From contig CANKYC010000061.1 of assembly GCA_947487845.1 (NCBI GenBank), forward strand, positions 1-6,869: DNA of 6,869 bases. Reading direction: 5' to 3'. The translations under genes and the position numbers were made by a program. Positions 1 through 6,399 of the stretch are shown here, one piece after another. The notes beneath the pieces are model-generated. The model searched no databases and had not been told where the DNA came from. It saw nothing but the letters and a program-made list of their open reading frames with translations. The first letter of the stretch is position 1; every line of letters begins with the position of its first letter. The stretch is from Rickettsiales bacterium. Its GTDB lineage: Bacteria; Pseudomonadota; Alphaproteobacteria; Rickettsiales; UBA1997.

Positions 1-4
1 AATA

Positions 5-83
5 GATGTCACCCTGAGCTTGTCGAAGGGTGATTTAAGGCTTCGATCTTAGAATCACCCTTCGACAAACTCGTGGTGACATC
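5..83. repeat. Double-palindromic intergenic repeat (REP/BIME-like)
   Basis: Two 31-nt arms (5-35 and 53-83) are inverted copies of each other, matching at 28 of 31 positions, around a 17-nt spacer. Each arm is partly palindromic as well: TCACCCT at 9-15 pairs with AGGGTGA at 27-33. The element can therefore fold as one long hairpin or as two small ones. The core, roughly CCTGAGCTTGTCGAAGGG, resembles a repeat I recall as common in intergenic DNA of many bacteria. The structure is read directly from the sequence; calling it a REP/BIME-like mobile repeat is inference. Confidence 0.75.
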
Positions 84-93
84 GAGTTTTTTT
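53..93 (+). terminator. Possible rho-independent terminator formed by the palindrome and a T-tract
   Basis: The right edge of the palindrome is followed, three bases later, by seven consecutive T residues (87-93). A GC-containing hairpin followed by a T run on the + strand is the form of an intrinsic terminator, and could end a + strand gene lying before the window. The opposite strand has no comparable T run next to the stem. The hairpin is much longer than a usual terminator, so the resemblance may be incidental to the repeat. Confidence 0.35.
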
Positions 94-107
94 GTGTCTT
101 AAGGGAT

Positions 108-137
108 AATTACCTTATTTTTAATTACCTTATTTTT
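108..137. repeat. Exact 15-bp tandem duplication upstream of folE
   Basis: The unit AATTACCTTATTTTT occurs twice head to tail (108-122 and 123-137) with no mismatch. It lies between the palindromic repeat and folE, about 80 nt before the folE start. It may be a replication-slippage product. It could also alter spacing in the folE promoter region, but I see no confident -35/-10 pair anywhere in 84-216. Confidence 0.85.
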
Positions 138-216
138 AGTTATATCGAAGCTTGTTTTTTTTAAGGCAATTATTATTTTCCCTTTACTCATCCTCAACAA
201 CTCTTCAAAAAATAAA

Positions 217-843
217 ATGAAAAAAATTTCCCAACCAGCTGCAAAAAAAGCAGTTTTTAAAATTTTGCGTCCAACACAAAAGCAAGCTGAAGAAGCTGTG
301 CGCACTTTAATTGCTTGGGCAGGAGATAACCCTGATCGCGAAGGTTTGGTGGAAACTCCAAAAAGAGTTGTGAACGCTTATCGTGAATTTTTTGCAGGTT
401 ACGAAGCAAATCCAGCAGAAATTTTAGGTAAAACTTTTGAAGAAATTGAAGGTTATGATGATCTGGTTTTATTAAAAGATATGCGCGTTGAATCACATTG
501 CGAACATCACATGGTTCCTTTCATTGGTAAGGCTCACATTGCTTATATACCAAATCGTAAAGTTGTTGGAATCAGTAAAATTGCTCGTCTTTTAGATGTT
601 TTTTCTAAGCGTCTACAAACTCAAGAAACTATGACTGCACAAATTGCAGATACGATTAATAAAGTTTTGAAACCGCGCGGCGTTGCAGTTTTTATTGATG
701 CTCAACATCAATGTATGACAACTCGCGGCATCCACAAAATCAATACTACAACAATTACCAAAACTATGCTTGGTGAATTTAAAAGTGATCCGGAAATGGA
801 AAGAAAATTTTTAAGTTTAATTAGCCTTTCGAGTTCATGTTAA
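217..843 (+). CDS. folE: GTP cyclohydrolase I
   Basis: This enzyme converts GTP to 7,8-dihydroneopterin triphosphate and formate in the cytoplasm, the first step towards tetrahydrofolate and, through QueD, queuosine. The 208-aa protein covers the whole family fold. DNPDREGLVETPKRV (about 37-51) is the N-terminal signature, and ESHCEHHMVPFIGK (92-105) carries zinc ligands Cys95 and His98 plus the catalytic-type His97. AQHQCMTTRG (162-171) supplies His164 and Cys166. The spacing fits E. coli C110/H112/H113/H179/C181 with a constant offset of 15, so the active site looks intact. The ATG at 217 is the only plausible start, because the next Met is at residue 89, but no Shine-Dalgarno motif precedes it. 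It is the first gene of the + strand cluster and its end overlaps the next gene by 7 nt. The PRGVAV...CMTTRG wording is typical of alphaproteobacterial FolE. Confidence 0.97.
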   Translation: MKKISQPAAKKAVFKILRPTQKQAEEAVRTLIAWAGDNPDREGLVETPKRVVNAYREFFAGYEANPAEILGKTFEEIEGYDDLVLLKDMRVESHCEHHMVPFIGKAHIAYIPNRKVVGISKIARLLDVFSKRLQTQETMTAQIADTINKVLKPRGVAVFIDAQHQCMTTRGIHKINTTTITKTMLGEFKSDPEMERKFLSLISLSSSC

Positions 844-1442
844 TTAAACATAACTGTAATTTAATTCTGGCTTCAACTTCCAAAATTCGTAAAAGAATTA
901 TGGATGAAGTTGGTCTTGAATTTACAGTTAAAGCGCCGCTTTTTGACGAAGATTTGGGCAAGAAAAAAGTAAAATTATCTCCCCCAAAATTAGCGATCTA
1001 TTTAGCTGAACAAAAAGCTTTATCAATCAGCGAAAAGTTCCGTGACTCTTATGTTATCGGCTCCGATCAGGTTTGTGAATTTGAAGAAAAAGAAATTCCC
1101 AAATCCAATAATGCTACAGAAGCTCTCAATCAGCTAAAAAAATTTAACGGTAAAATCCATTTTCAAAATAACGCCGCAGTTATTGCTTTTAATGGCAAAA
1201 TAATTTTCCGCAAATTCTCGCGCGTAAAATTGCAAATGCGCAAAATGACGGCGACAGAAATTGAAAGTTACGTTAAAATCGATCAGCCTTGGAGTTGCGC
1301 CGGCAGCTATAAATATGAATCTTTAGGCAAGCATCTTTTTGAAAAAATAAGTGGAGATTACTATTCGGTTTTAGGTCTTGCAATTCAGCCCTTAACCGCT
1401 TTTCTTCATCGTAAAAAACTAATATCAATAAACACGAAATAA
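837..1442 (+). CDS. Maf family nucleotide pyrophosphatase
   Basis: Maf/YceF/YhdE proteins hydrolyse non-canonical or modified nucleoside triphosphates (such as dTTP/UTP or m7GTP, by subfamily) to monophosphate and pyrophosphate, and are often annotated as septum formation proteins. The 201 residues span the whole family. LILASTSKIRKR (9-20) is the N-terminal phosphate-binding motif, and Glu38 lies in the short acidic stretch FDED. EQKA (58-61) gives the conserved Lys60, and VIGSDQV (73-79) carries the probable catalytic Asp77. FNGKIHF (103-109) and CAGSYKYESLG (154-164) followed by SGDYYSVLGL (172-181) complete the fold. The substrate subfamily cannot be fixed by eye. The ATG lies inside the end of folE (7-nt overlap, ATGTTAA), which suggests translational coupling. 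Only a weak GAG precedes the start. Confidence 0.92.
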   Translation: MLIKHNCNLILASTSKIRKRIMDEVGLEFTVKAPLFDEDLGKKKVKLSPPKLAIYLAEQKALSISEKFRDSYVIGSDQVCEFEEKEIPKSNNATEALNQLKKFNGKIHFQNNAAVIAFNGKIIFRKFSRVKLQMRKMTATEIESYVKIDQPWSCAGSYKYESLGKHLFEKISGDYYSVLGLAIQPLTAFLHRKKLISINTK

Positions 1443-1445
1443 ATC

Positions 1446-2156
1446 ATGGAACTTATCGGCTACGACGCGCTTTTTACTCTTGTTACACTTACATTTTTAG
1501 AGATTATTCTGGGTATTGATAACCTTATTTTCATTGCTCTTGTTGTTCAGAAACTGCCGCAAAAACATCGCAAAACAGCGCGTATTTTTGGTTTATCGCT
1601 TGCCTTTATCATCCGTATTCTAATGTTGATGGCGTTATCTTGGGTTATGACTTTAACCGAGCCTTTATTTTCAATTAAAGGACGTGAATTTTCCGTTAAA
1701 GATATGCTGCTGGTTTTGGGGGGATTATTTCTAATTTTTAAAAGTGGCATTGAAATTGCTTCTGATGTTTTTGGCGGATCTTCTCATGGTAAAGAAAAAG
1801 AAATCCGCGTGCCAAAAGGTTTTTTTGGAGCAGTTGTACAAATTAGTATAATCGATTTCATTTTTTCATTTGATTCAATAATCACCGCGATTGGTATAAC
1901 TAACAATATTCCAATCATTGTTGCGGCAGTTGTTATTTCAATGCTCTTGATGTTTGTAGCTTCAGGAATTATCAGTGAATTTTTGGGCAAATATCCGGCA
2001 TTAAAAATTGTAGCTTTAGCCTTTATTTTCATGGTTGGAATGATTCTATTAGCTGATGGCGTGCATCTGCATATTGAGAAAGCTTATTTATATTTTTCGC
2101 TATTTTTTACTTTGGCGGTGGAATCTTTGAACATCGCTGCGCGTAAAAGAAAGTAG
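1446..2156 (+). CDS. TerC family integral membrane protein, YgdQ-like
   Basis: This is a polytopic inner-membrane protein of about seven helices (roughly 8-33, 48-68, 87-103, 128-150, 154-176, 186-204, 213-231). The two family hallmarks are present: TFLEIILGIDNLIF (16-29, acidic Glu19 and Asp25) and the inverted-repeat partner IIDFIFSFDSIITAIG (135-150, Asp137 and Asp143). The AVESLN motif near 224-229 and the 236-aa length match the short E. coli YgdQ-type members as I recall them. TerC proteins (Alx in E. coli, MeeF/MeeY in Bacillus) are linked to manganese export and to metal loading of secreted enzymes; the ion for this protein is unknown. It begins 3 nt after the maf stop, so co-transcription is very likely. 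The loop at about 110-125 is charged (Lys/Glu-rich) and probably cytoplasmic or periplasmic. Confidence 0.93.
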   Translation: MELIGYDALFTLVTLTFLEIILGIDNLIFIALVVQKLPQKHRKTARIFGLSLAFIIRILMLMALSWVMTLTEPLFSIKGREFSVKDMLLVLGGLFLIFKSGIEIASDVFGGSSHGKEKEIRVPKGFFGAVVQISIIDFIFSFDSIITAIGITNNIPIIVAAVVISMLLMFVASGIISEFLGKYPALKIVALAFIFMVGMILLADGVHLHIEKAYLYFSLFFTLAVESLNIAARKRK

Positions 2157-2183
2157 ATTTTTTTAACCAAAATTATTTTATTT

Positions 2184-2750
2184 ATGAAAAAATTTATCCG
2201 CTTGTCCATCTCTATTATCGCTATTTCGACGCTCTCATCTTGCGCATATTTTGAAAATTTATTTCCCAAAAAACAAATCGCAGAACTTGATTCTCTTCAA
2301 ACTGCTCCAAAAATTGATATCAAAAAATTCTTTAACGGCGATGTTGAGGGTTTTGCAATTACTCAAGATTCCGCTGGAAAAATTATTGGCACCACTCAAG
2401 TAAAAATATCTGGAAAATGGGATGAAAATAAAGGCGAAATTAAACAAAATTTTATTTATGAAGGCGCAACAAAAGATAGTAGAATTTGGCTTATAACCGT
2501 AAATGCTGACGGCACTTTTGATGCAATTGGTCATGATTTTCTAGCTCCAGCTCAAGGGAAACAAATTGGCAATGCGGCGCAAATTCTTTACTCTTTAAAC
2601 CTGATGGATCAAGGTTCTAAAAAGCCAGTTATATTTGAAGATAAAATGTATTTAGTTGATGAAAAATCGATGATCGAAATTTCAAGCTACAAAAAAGCAA
2701 ACGGCGTTTCGGGTAAAACAATTACCTCTCTTAAAAAAATCGGCAATTAA
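2184..2750 (+). CDS. DUF3833-type lipoprotein
   Basis: The protein has a lipoprotein signal peptide: Lys2-Lys3, a hydrophobic stretch, then lipobox LSSC with the lipid-modified Cys at residue 20. The mature domain of about 168 residues matches what I know of the DUF3833 family. It has a FFNG..EG opening (49-56), GKW (77-79), DSRIW (98-102), a DFLAPAQGKQIGN segment (118-130) leading into AAQILYSL, and DKMYLVD (153-159). The likely fold is a small beta-rich, lipocalin-like envelope domain. The biochemical role of the family is not known to me. Alpha- and gammaproteobacteria carry related lipoproteins. It sits 27 nt after terC, the widest gap in the cluster, in an AT-rich spacer without an evident promoter, and 7 nt before zntB. 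The residue after Cys20 is Ala, not Asp, so outer-membrane sorting is expected. Confidence 0.8.
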   Translation: MKKFIRLSISIIAISTLSSCAYFENLFPKKQIAELDSLQTAPKIDIKKFFNGDVEGFAITQDSAGKIIGTTQVKISGKWDENKGEIKQNFIYEGATKDSRIWLITVNADGTFDAIGHDFLAPAQGKQIGNAAQILYSLNLMDQGSKKPVIFEDKMYLVDEKSMIEISSYKKANGVSGKTITSLKKIGN

Positions 2751-2757
2751 TTAAAAC

Positions 2758-3726
2758 ATGAGTCATAGCCATATTTTATTTTCTTATTCATTCGATACTT
2801 CAGGAAAAGCTATCAAGCTCGACAATAAAAAAGTTTCCGAAGAAATAAAAAATAAAGGTTTGGCTTGGGTTCACCTAGATGCTAATAACAAAGCCACCAA
2901 AAAATGGCTGGAAAAAGAAGTCGGTTATCTCGATCACTTAATCATGGACGCTTTGATTGCGGAAGAAACCCGTCCCAGAATCATGGAATTTGATAACGGT
3001 CTTTTGTTGATTTTGCGCGGCGTAAACCTCAATGAAAATGCCGAACCAGATGACATGGTATCAATTCGCATATGGATTGATCACGAACGCATTATCACAA
3101 TTCAGCGCCGCGATTTAAAAGCGGTTTCTGATATTTCTGCTCAAATTGAATCGGGAAAATTAATCAGAAATGCCGGTGAATTTTTGTATAATTTATTATA
3201 TCAAATTCTTTTTGTAACGTCACCTTTTCTTTACTCTTTAACTGAAAAAATTGATTTTCTAGAGCAGCAAATAATGAGTACTCATGATTTGAAATTTCGG
3301 GAAGAAGTTTTGCAAATTAGAAGCAAATCAACCACTTTCAAACGATATTTAGTGCCGCAAAAAGAGGCTATTTCCAAACTTAGAATTTGCGATTACGTTT
3401 GGATTGATGATTGGGCAAGAAGACATTTTCAAGAAAATTTTGATAGCATAACCAATATGGTTGAAGAAGTCGATGAAGCTGCTAATCGCGCGCAGATTTT
3501 ACATGATGAATTAGCTAACTCTCTAAGCGAAAAACTTAATACAAACATGTATAAATTATCTTTGATTACGGTGATTTTCATGCCCTTAACTTTTATTACT
3601 GGGCTTTTTGGCATGAATGTTGGCGGTATTCCGGGTCAAAATAACCCAGCCACTTTTTACATTTGTTCATTTATAATGGTTGGAATCGTACTTCTGCATT
3701 TGGCTTTCTTTAAGAGAAAAAAATAA
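2758..3726 (+). CDS. zntB: ZntB-type CorA family metal transporter
   Basis: This is a CorA/2-TM-GxN family inner-membrane protein that forms a pentameric cation channel or transporter. The first ~260 residues are the soluble cytoplasmic domain, including ALIAEETRPR (65-74), which closely resembles the ZntB stretch ALAGESTRPR as I recall it, and a long helical region at about 160-265. TM1 spans about 267-284 and ends at the signature GMN (285-287), followed by VGGIPG (288-293), a loop typical of ZntB; TM2 is about 299-317, with a basic KRKK tail. ZntB was first described as a zinc exporter and later work supports proton-coupled zinc uptake. E. coli ZntB has GVN where this protein has the CorA-like GMN, so the ion preference is open. 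At 322 aa it is full length. It lies 7 nt after the lipoprotein gene and 14 nt before the protease gene. Confidence 0.9.
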   Translation: MSHSHILFSYSFDTSGKAIKLDNKKVSEEIKNKGLAWVHLDANNKATKKWLEKEVGYLDHLIMDALIAEETRPRIMEFDNGLLLILRGVNLNENAEPDDMVSIRIWIDHERIITIQRRDLKAVSDISAQIESGKLIRNAGEFLYNLLYQILFVTSPFLYSLTEKIDFLEQQIMSTHDLKFREEVLQIRSKSTTFKRYLVPQKEAISKLRICDYVWIDDWARRHFQENFDSITNMVEEVDEAANRAQILHDELANSLSEKLNTNMYKLSLITVIFMPLTFITGLFGMNVGGIPGQNNPATFYICSFIMVGIVLLHLAFFKRKK

Positions 3727-3740
3727 TCCTTAAGCTGCTA

Positions 3741-6098
3741 ATGAAAAAAAATACCTTTCCGACAATATTTTTCTTGCTCATTATTCTTTCCTCTTGCGGC
3801 GGTGGCGGCGGCGGTGGTGGAGGTGGAGGTTCATCTACAACTGTAACTTACCAAAATCCATCATGGGTTTCTTCTGTTTCTACCACGCAAGCTGATGTTT
3901 ATCGAACTGTCGAATATTCCAATCAATATGGTTTAGAAAAAATTCACGCTGCCGAAGCCTATGCTTTGTTGGCTACGAATAGTAAATCAGTGGCGGGCGA
4001 TAATATTGCAATCGCGATTGCTGACACTGGCGCTCAAACTGATCACGCAGAAATTGCAGCAAATTATCAATCATCAGGAAGTTATGATTTTGTTAATTCC
4101 GATTCCAACCCAAGCGATGACCAAGGTCACGGAACCAATGTTGCCAGCATCGCAGCTGGTGTTAAAAATGGCGGCGGAATGCATGGCGTTGCTTATAATA
4201 GCCGCATTATTGCGATTAAGGTTTTAGATAGTAATGGCGAAGGAACTTACCAAGATGTTTCTGACGGCATTTCGGCCGCTGCATCAGCAGGTGCAAAAGT
4301 TATCAATTTAAGTTTAGGTGGAAGCTCGGCGAGTTCTACATTAAGAAACTCTCTTTTAACCGCCAAAGCCGCTGATGTTTTAGCTATTGCCGCAACCGGA
4401 AATGACGGAGCAACTCAACCGGATTATCCAGCTTTTTACGCCGCAGATTCATCTTTAGCTGGATATGTTTTAGCAGTTGGATCAGTTGATTCAAATTCAG
4501 TAATTAGCAGTTTTAGCCATAAATGCGGAGATACTATGAATTATTGTTTGGTAGCTCCGGGTGAAAATATTTACGCCGCTTATCCAACCAACATTTACGC
4601 AATTGGCAGCGGAACTTCAGAAGCAACTCCTCATGTTTCAGGTGCTGCAGCTGTTATTCGCGGAGCTTGGACATTTTTAACCGCAGCCCAAACTGCACAA
4701 ATTTTGCTTCAAACCGCAACCGACTTAGGAGATGCGGGAGTTGATGCAACTTATGGTCACGGTCTTTTAAATCTTTACGCCGCTGTTCAAGCGCAAGGTC
4801 AAAATACTTTAGGATATGGAGCCAGCGTTGGATCGGGAGGTTATGAAATTAAATCTTCATCAATAATTACCAGCGCAATTTTTGGTGATGCTTTTACTTC
4901 AAACGTAGCGCCAAAACTTGATTCAGCAATTTTCTTTGATGATTTTGGTCGCGATTATAAAGCCAATTTAGCCAGCAAAATCAGCGTTCGCAGCAATAAT
5001 AATTTATCCACTTTTAATAATGCGATTTTTGGCAATGTAGTTTCTAAAGCTGCGCCAATGCAGTTTGGATCAAGAAATCAGTTTAATTTCAATTATTCCG
5101 ATTACAAAACTGTTGGCGCAACTGGTGTAAAATTTGTAAATATTGATAATTCAAAAGATCCGCAAGCAAGCGTGAATGCTGGATTTTCATTCGTAAGAAA
5201 TGCCTCCAATATTGCGCCGAATTTAAAATTGGGATTTGCTTTTAATACTAATGAAATTGCCAATCTTGATCAAAAAACATTTGGAAATTTCGGATTTATT
5301 TCGCAAAGCAATTTTGCCGCTAATCCTTACCAATCCTTTATGCAAAGCAATTTGGTAAATGGTCAATATAGCAGAAAATTTAACCAATTTTTTGCCGCCC
5401 AAGATTTATTAAATAAAAAACTTTCCTTACGTTTTTCTTATCAATCATCTTACGACAGCTCGCAAATATTGAGCAAAATCAATCAAAAACAAAATCAGCT
5501 TTTGGATTTTGGCACAGTTTATCAAATCAAAGATGGCAGCAATATTTTAGTTTCGGTCGGCAATTTAACTGAATTTAATAATAATATCTTAAACTCGCAA
5601 AGCGTTGGGGCGTTTGAGTCAAGCGGCGATGTTAAAACTTCATATCTTAAATTTTCTCTCAACCAAAATTTAAGTAAAAATCTGTCAATAATCGGAAGTT
5701 TCTCGGAAGGAATTTCTAAAATTAATGGCAATCAAGTGGGCATTTTTCGCGAGTTTAATAATGTGCGCAGCCGCAGTTCGTCAATTGCTTTAATTCATAA
5801 TGATTTTTTTAAAGGCCAAGCCGGAATCGTTTATTCTGAACCGCTGCGAGTTTATCAAGGCAATGTTAAAATCGATATTCCCGTAGCGCGTGATTATTAC
5901 GGAAATTTAACGCGCTATCAGGCCAACGCTTCACTTGCGCCAAAAGGGAAGGAAAGGGATTTAGAGTTTTTTTATGCCAAAGACTTAAATGATTTTTCGA
6001 AATTGAAATTTAATTTGATTAGACAAAGCCAAGCCGGAAATTTGAAAAATGCAGCAACCAATTATTTGGGATTTGTGCAGCTTTTAATTAGTCGTTAG
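3741..6098 (+). CDS. Lipidated S8 (subtilisin-like) serine protease with probable C-terminal autotransporter-like barrel
   Basis: The 785-aa protein starts with a lipoprotein signal (MKKNTF... ending in lipobox LSSC, lipid Cys19), then 11 consecutive glycines (20-30) and a Ser/Thr linker. The S8 domain spans about 60-350 with an intact triad: Asp95 in IADTGAQTDH, His130 in GHGTNVASIAAG, Ser293 in GTSEATPHVSG. Asn221 in ATGNDG is the expected oxyanion-hole residue. Cys262 and Cys269 in KCGDTMNYCLVAPG could form the small disulfide loop usual in autotransporter subtilisins. After YGHGLLNLYAA (338-348) comes about 430 residues rich in Asn, Ser, Phe and Gly with alternating hydrophobicity. The stretch LRVYQG...IPVAR (702-717) and LAPKGKERDLEFFY (732-745) resembles the conserved end of alphaproteobacterial S8 autotransporters. 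I infer an outer-membrane barrel and a surface-exposed protease, as in lipidated NalP of Neisseria. It is the last gene of the cluster, and its stop overlaps the convergent mrpG-like gene. Confidence 0.88.
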   Translation: MKKNTFPTIFFLLIILSSCGGGGGGGGGGGSSTTVTYQNPSWVSSVSTTQADVYRTVEYSNQYGLEKIHAAEAYALLATNSKSVAGDNIAIAIADTGAQTDHAEIAANYQSSGSYDFVNSDSNPSDDQGHGTNVASIAAGVKNGGGMHGVAYNSRIIAIKVLDSNGEGTYQDVSDGISAAASAGAKVINLSLGGSSASSTLRNSLLTAKAADVLAIAATGNDGATQPDYPAFYAADSSLAGYVLAVGSVDSNSVISSFSHKCGDTMNYCLVAPGENIYAAYPTNIYAIGSGTSEATPHVSGAAAVIRGAWTFLTAAQTAQILLQTATDLGDAGVDATYGHGLLNLYAAVQAQGQNTLGYGASVGSGGYEIKSSSIITSAIFGDAFTSNVAPKLDSAIFFDDFGRDYKANLASKISVRSNNNLSTFNNAIFGNVVSKAAPMQFGSRNQFNFNYSDYKTVGATGVKFVNIDNSKDPQASVNAGFSFVRNASNIAPNLKLGFAFNTNEIANLDQKTFGNFGFISQSNFAANPYQSFMQSNLVNGQYSRKFNQFFAAQDLLNKKLSLRFSYQSSYDSSQILSKINQKQNQLLDFGTVYQIKDGSNILVSVGNLTEFNNNILNSQSVGAFESSGDVKTSYLKFSLNQNLSKNLSIIGSFSEGISKINGNQVGIFREFNNVRSRSSSIALIHNDFFKGQAGIVYSEPLRVYQGNVKIDIPVARDYYGNLTRYQANASLAPKGKERDLEFFYAKDLNDFSKLKFNLIRQSQAGNLKNAATNYLGFVQLLISR
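3798..3830 (+). repeat. (GGN)11 polyglycine-coding tract
   Basis: Eleven successive GGN codons directly follow the lipobox Cys codon of the protease gene. Third positions are mixed (C, T and A), so this is an imperfect trinucleotide repeat and not a pure microsatellite. It is a sharp island of G+C in AT-rich surroundings and contains eleven GG doublets on the coding strand. Polyglycine after a lipidated cysteine is a known theme in bacterial surface lipoproteins and probably acts as a flexible spacer. Gain or loss of whole codons would keep the frame. Confidence 0.9.
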
Positions 6099-6397
6099 GT
6101 TTGAATCACTTTGGCATCGGGAGTGATTTTATTAATCATCGCGCGTCTTAAAATCGTATGGCAAAGCAGGTTCACAACAACCAAGTTTAGCACAATTAAG
6201 CCAATAATTTTGGCAAAAGAAATCCAAGAAAAGCGGTCAATTTCAACTCCCAATAATAGCAAAGGAATAATGTAAGTATTTGTGATCATCACAATATGAG
6301 TCATGATAAAAACATCTTTTGCTTTTAAGAAAGCCAGTGTCGCTACAACTAGCAAAAACGAAGCGATTATAACAATTATTAAAGCTACGAAACTCAT
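6095..6397 (-). CDS. MrpG/MnhG/PhaG-like subunit of monovalent cation/H+ antiporter
   Basis: This is a 100-aa membrane protein with three predicted helices (about 2-22, 35-52 and 58-82), the topology of MrpG. The stretch FLKAKDVFIMTH (23-34) aligns with the family motif of the LLRLPDVYTRLHA type, keeping Asp28 and His34 but with Met for the usual Arg. The last helix ends in HTILRRAM (80-87), like the HLLARAA end of MrpG. The Pro usually found four residues before that His is Asn76 here. MrpG is a small subunit of the multi-subunit Na+(K+)/H+ antiporter in the inner membrane. Its start is 2 nt after the mrpF-like stop, in the canonical F-G order. No ribosome-binding motif is visible. The assignment rests on pattern and gene order and is good but not certain, because the sequence is divergent. 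Confidence 0.72.
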   Translation of the reverse strand: MSFVALIIVIIASFLLVVATLAFLKAKDVFIMTHIVMITNTYIIPLLLLGVEIDRFSWISFAKIIGLIVLNLVVVNLLCHTILRRAMINKITPDAKVIQT

Positions 6398-6399
6398 AT

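Noticed and set aside
5..137. CRISPR-like array
   Set aside because: The repeats are an inverted palindrome and a two-copy tandem without regular unique spacers, and no cas gene is near.
99..305. 68-aa open frame on the - strand across the folE start
   Set aside because: It overlaps the 5' end of a well-supported folE, has low-complexity Lys/Ile-rich content partly made by the 15-bp tandem repeat, and matches no family I know.
1784..2032. 82-aa hydrophobic - strand frame opposite terC
   Set aside because: Its Ile-rich hydrophobic sequence is a by-product of the antisense of a membrane-protein gene; the TerC motifs are on the + strand.
3961..4227. 88-aa open frame on the + strand in another frame of the protease gene
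   Set aside because: It lies fully inside the catalytic domain coding region, whose reading frame carries an intact S8 triad. Its product has no recognisable features.
5522..5731. 69-aa - strand frame inside the protease gene
   Set aside because: It is antisense to the conserved C-terminal region and has no signal, motif or start context to support it.
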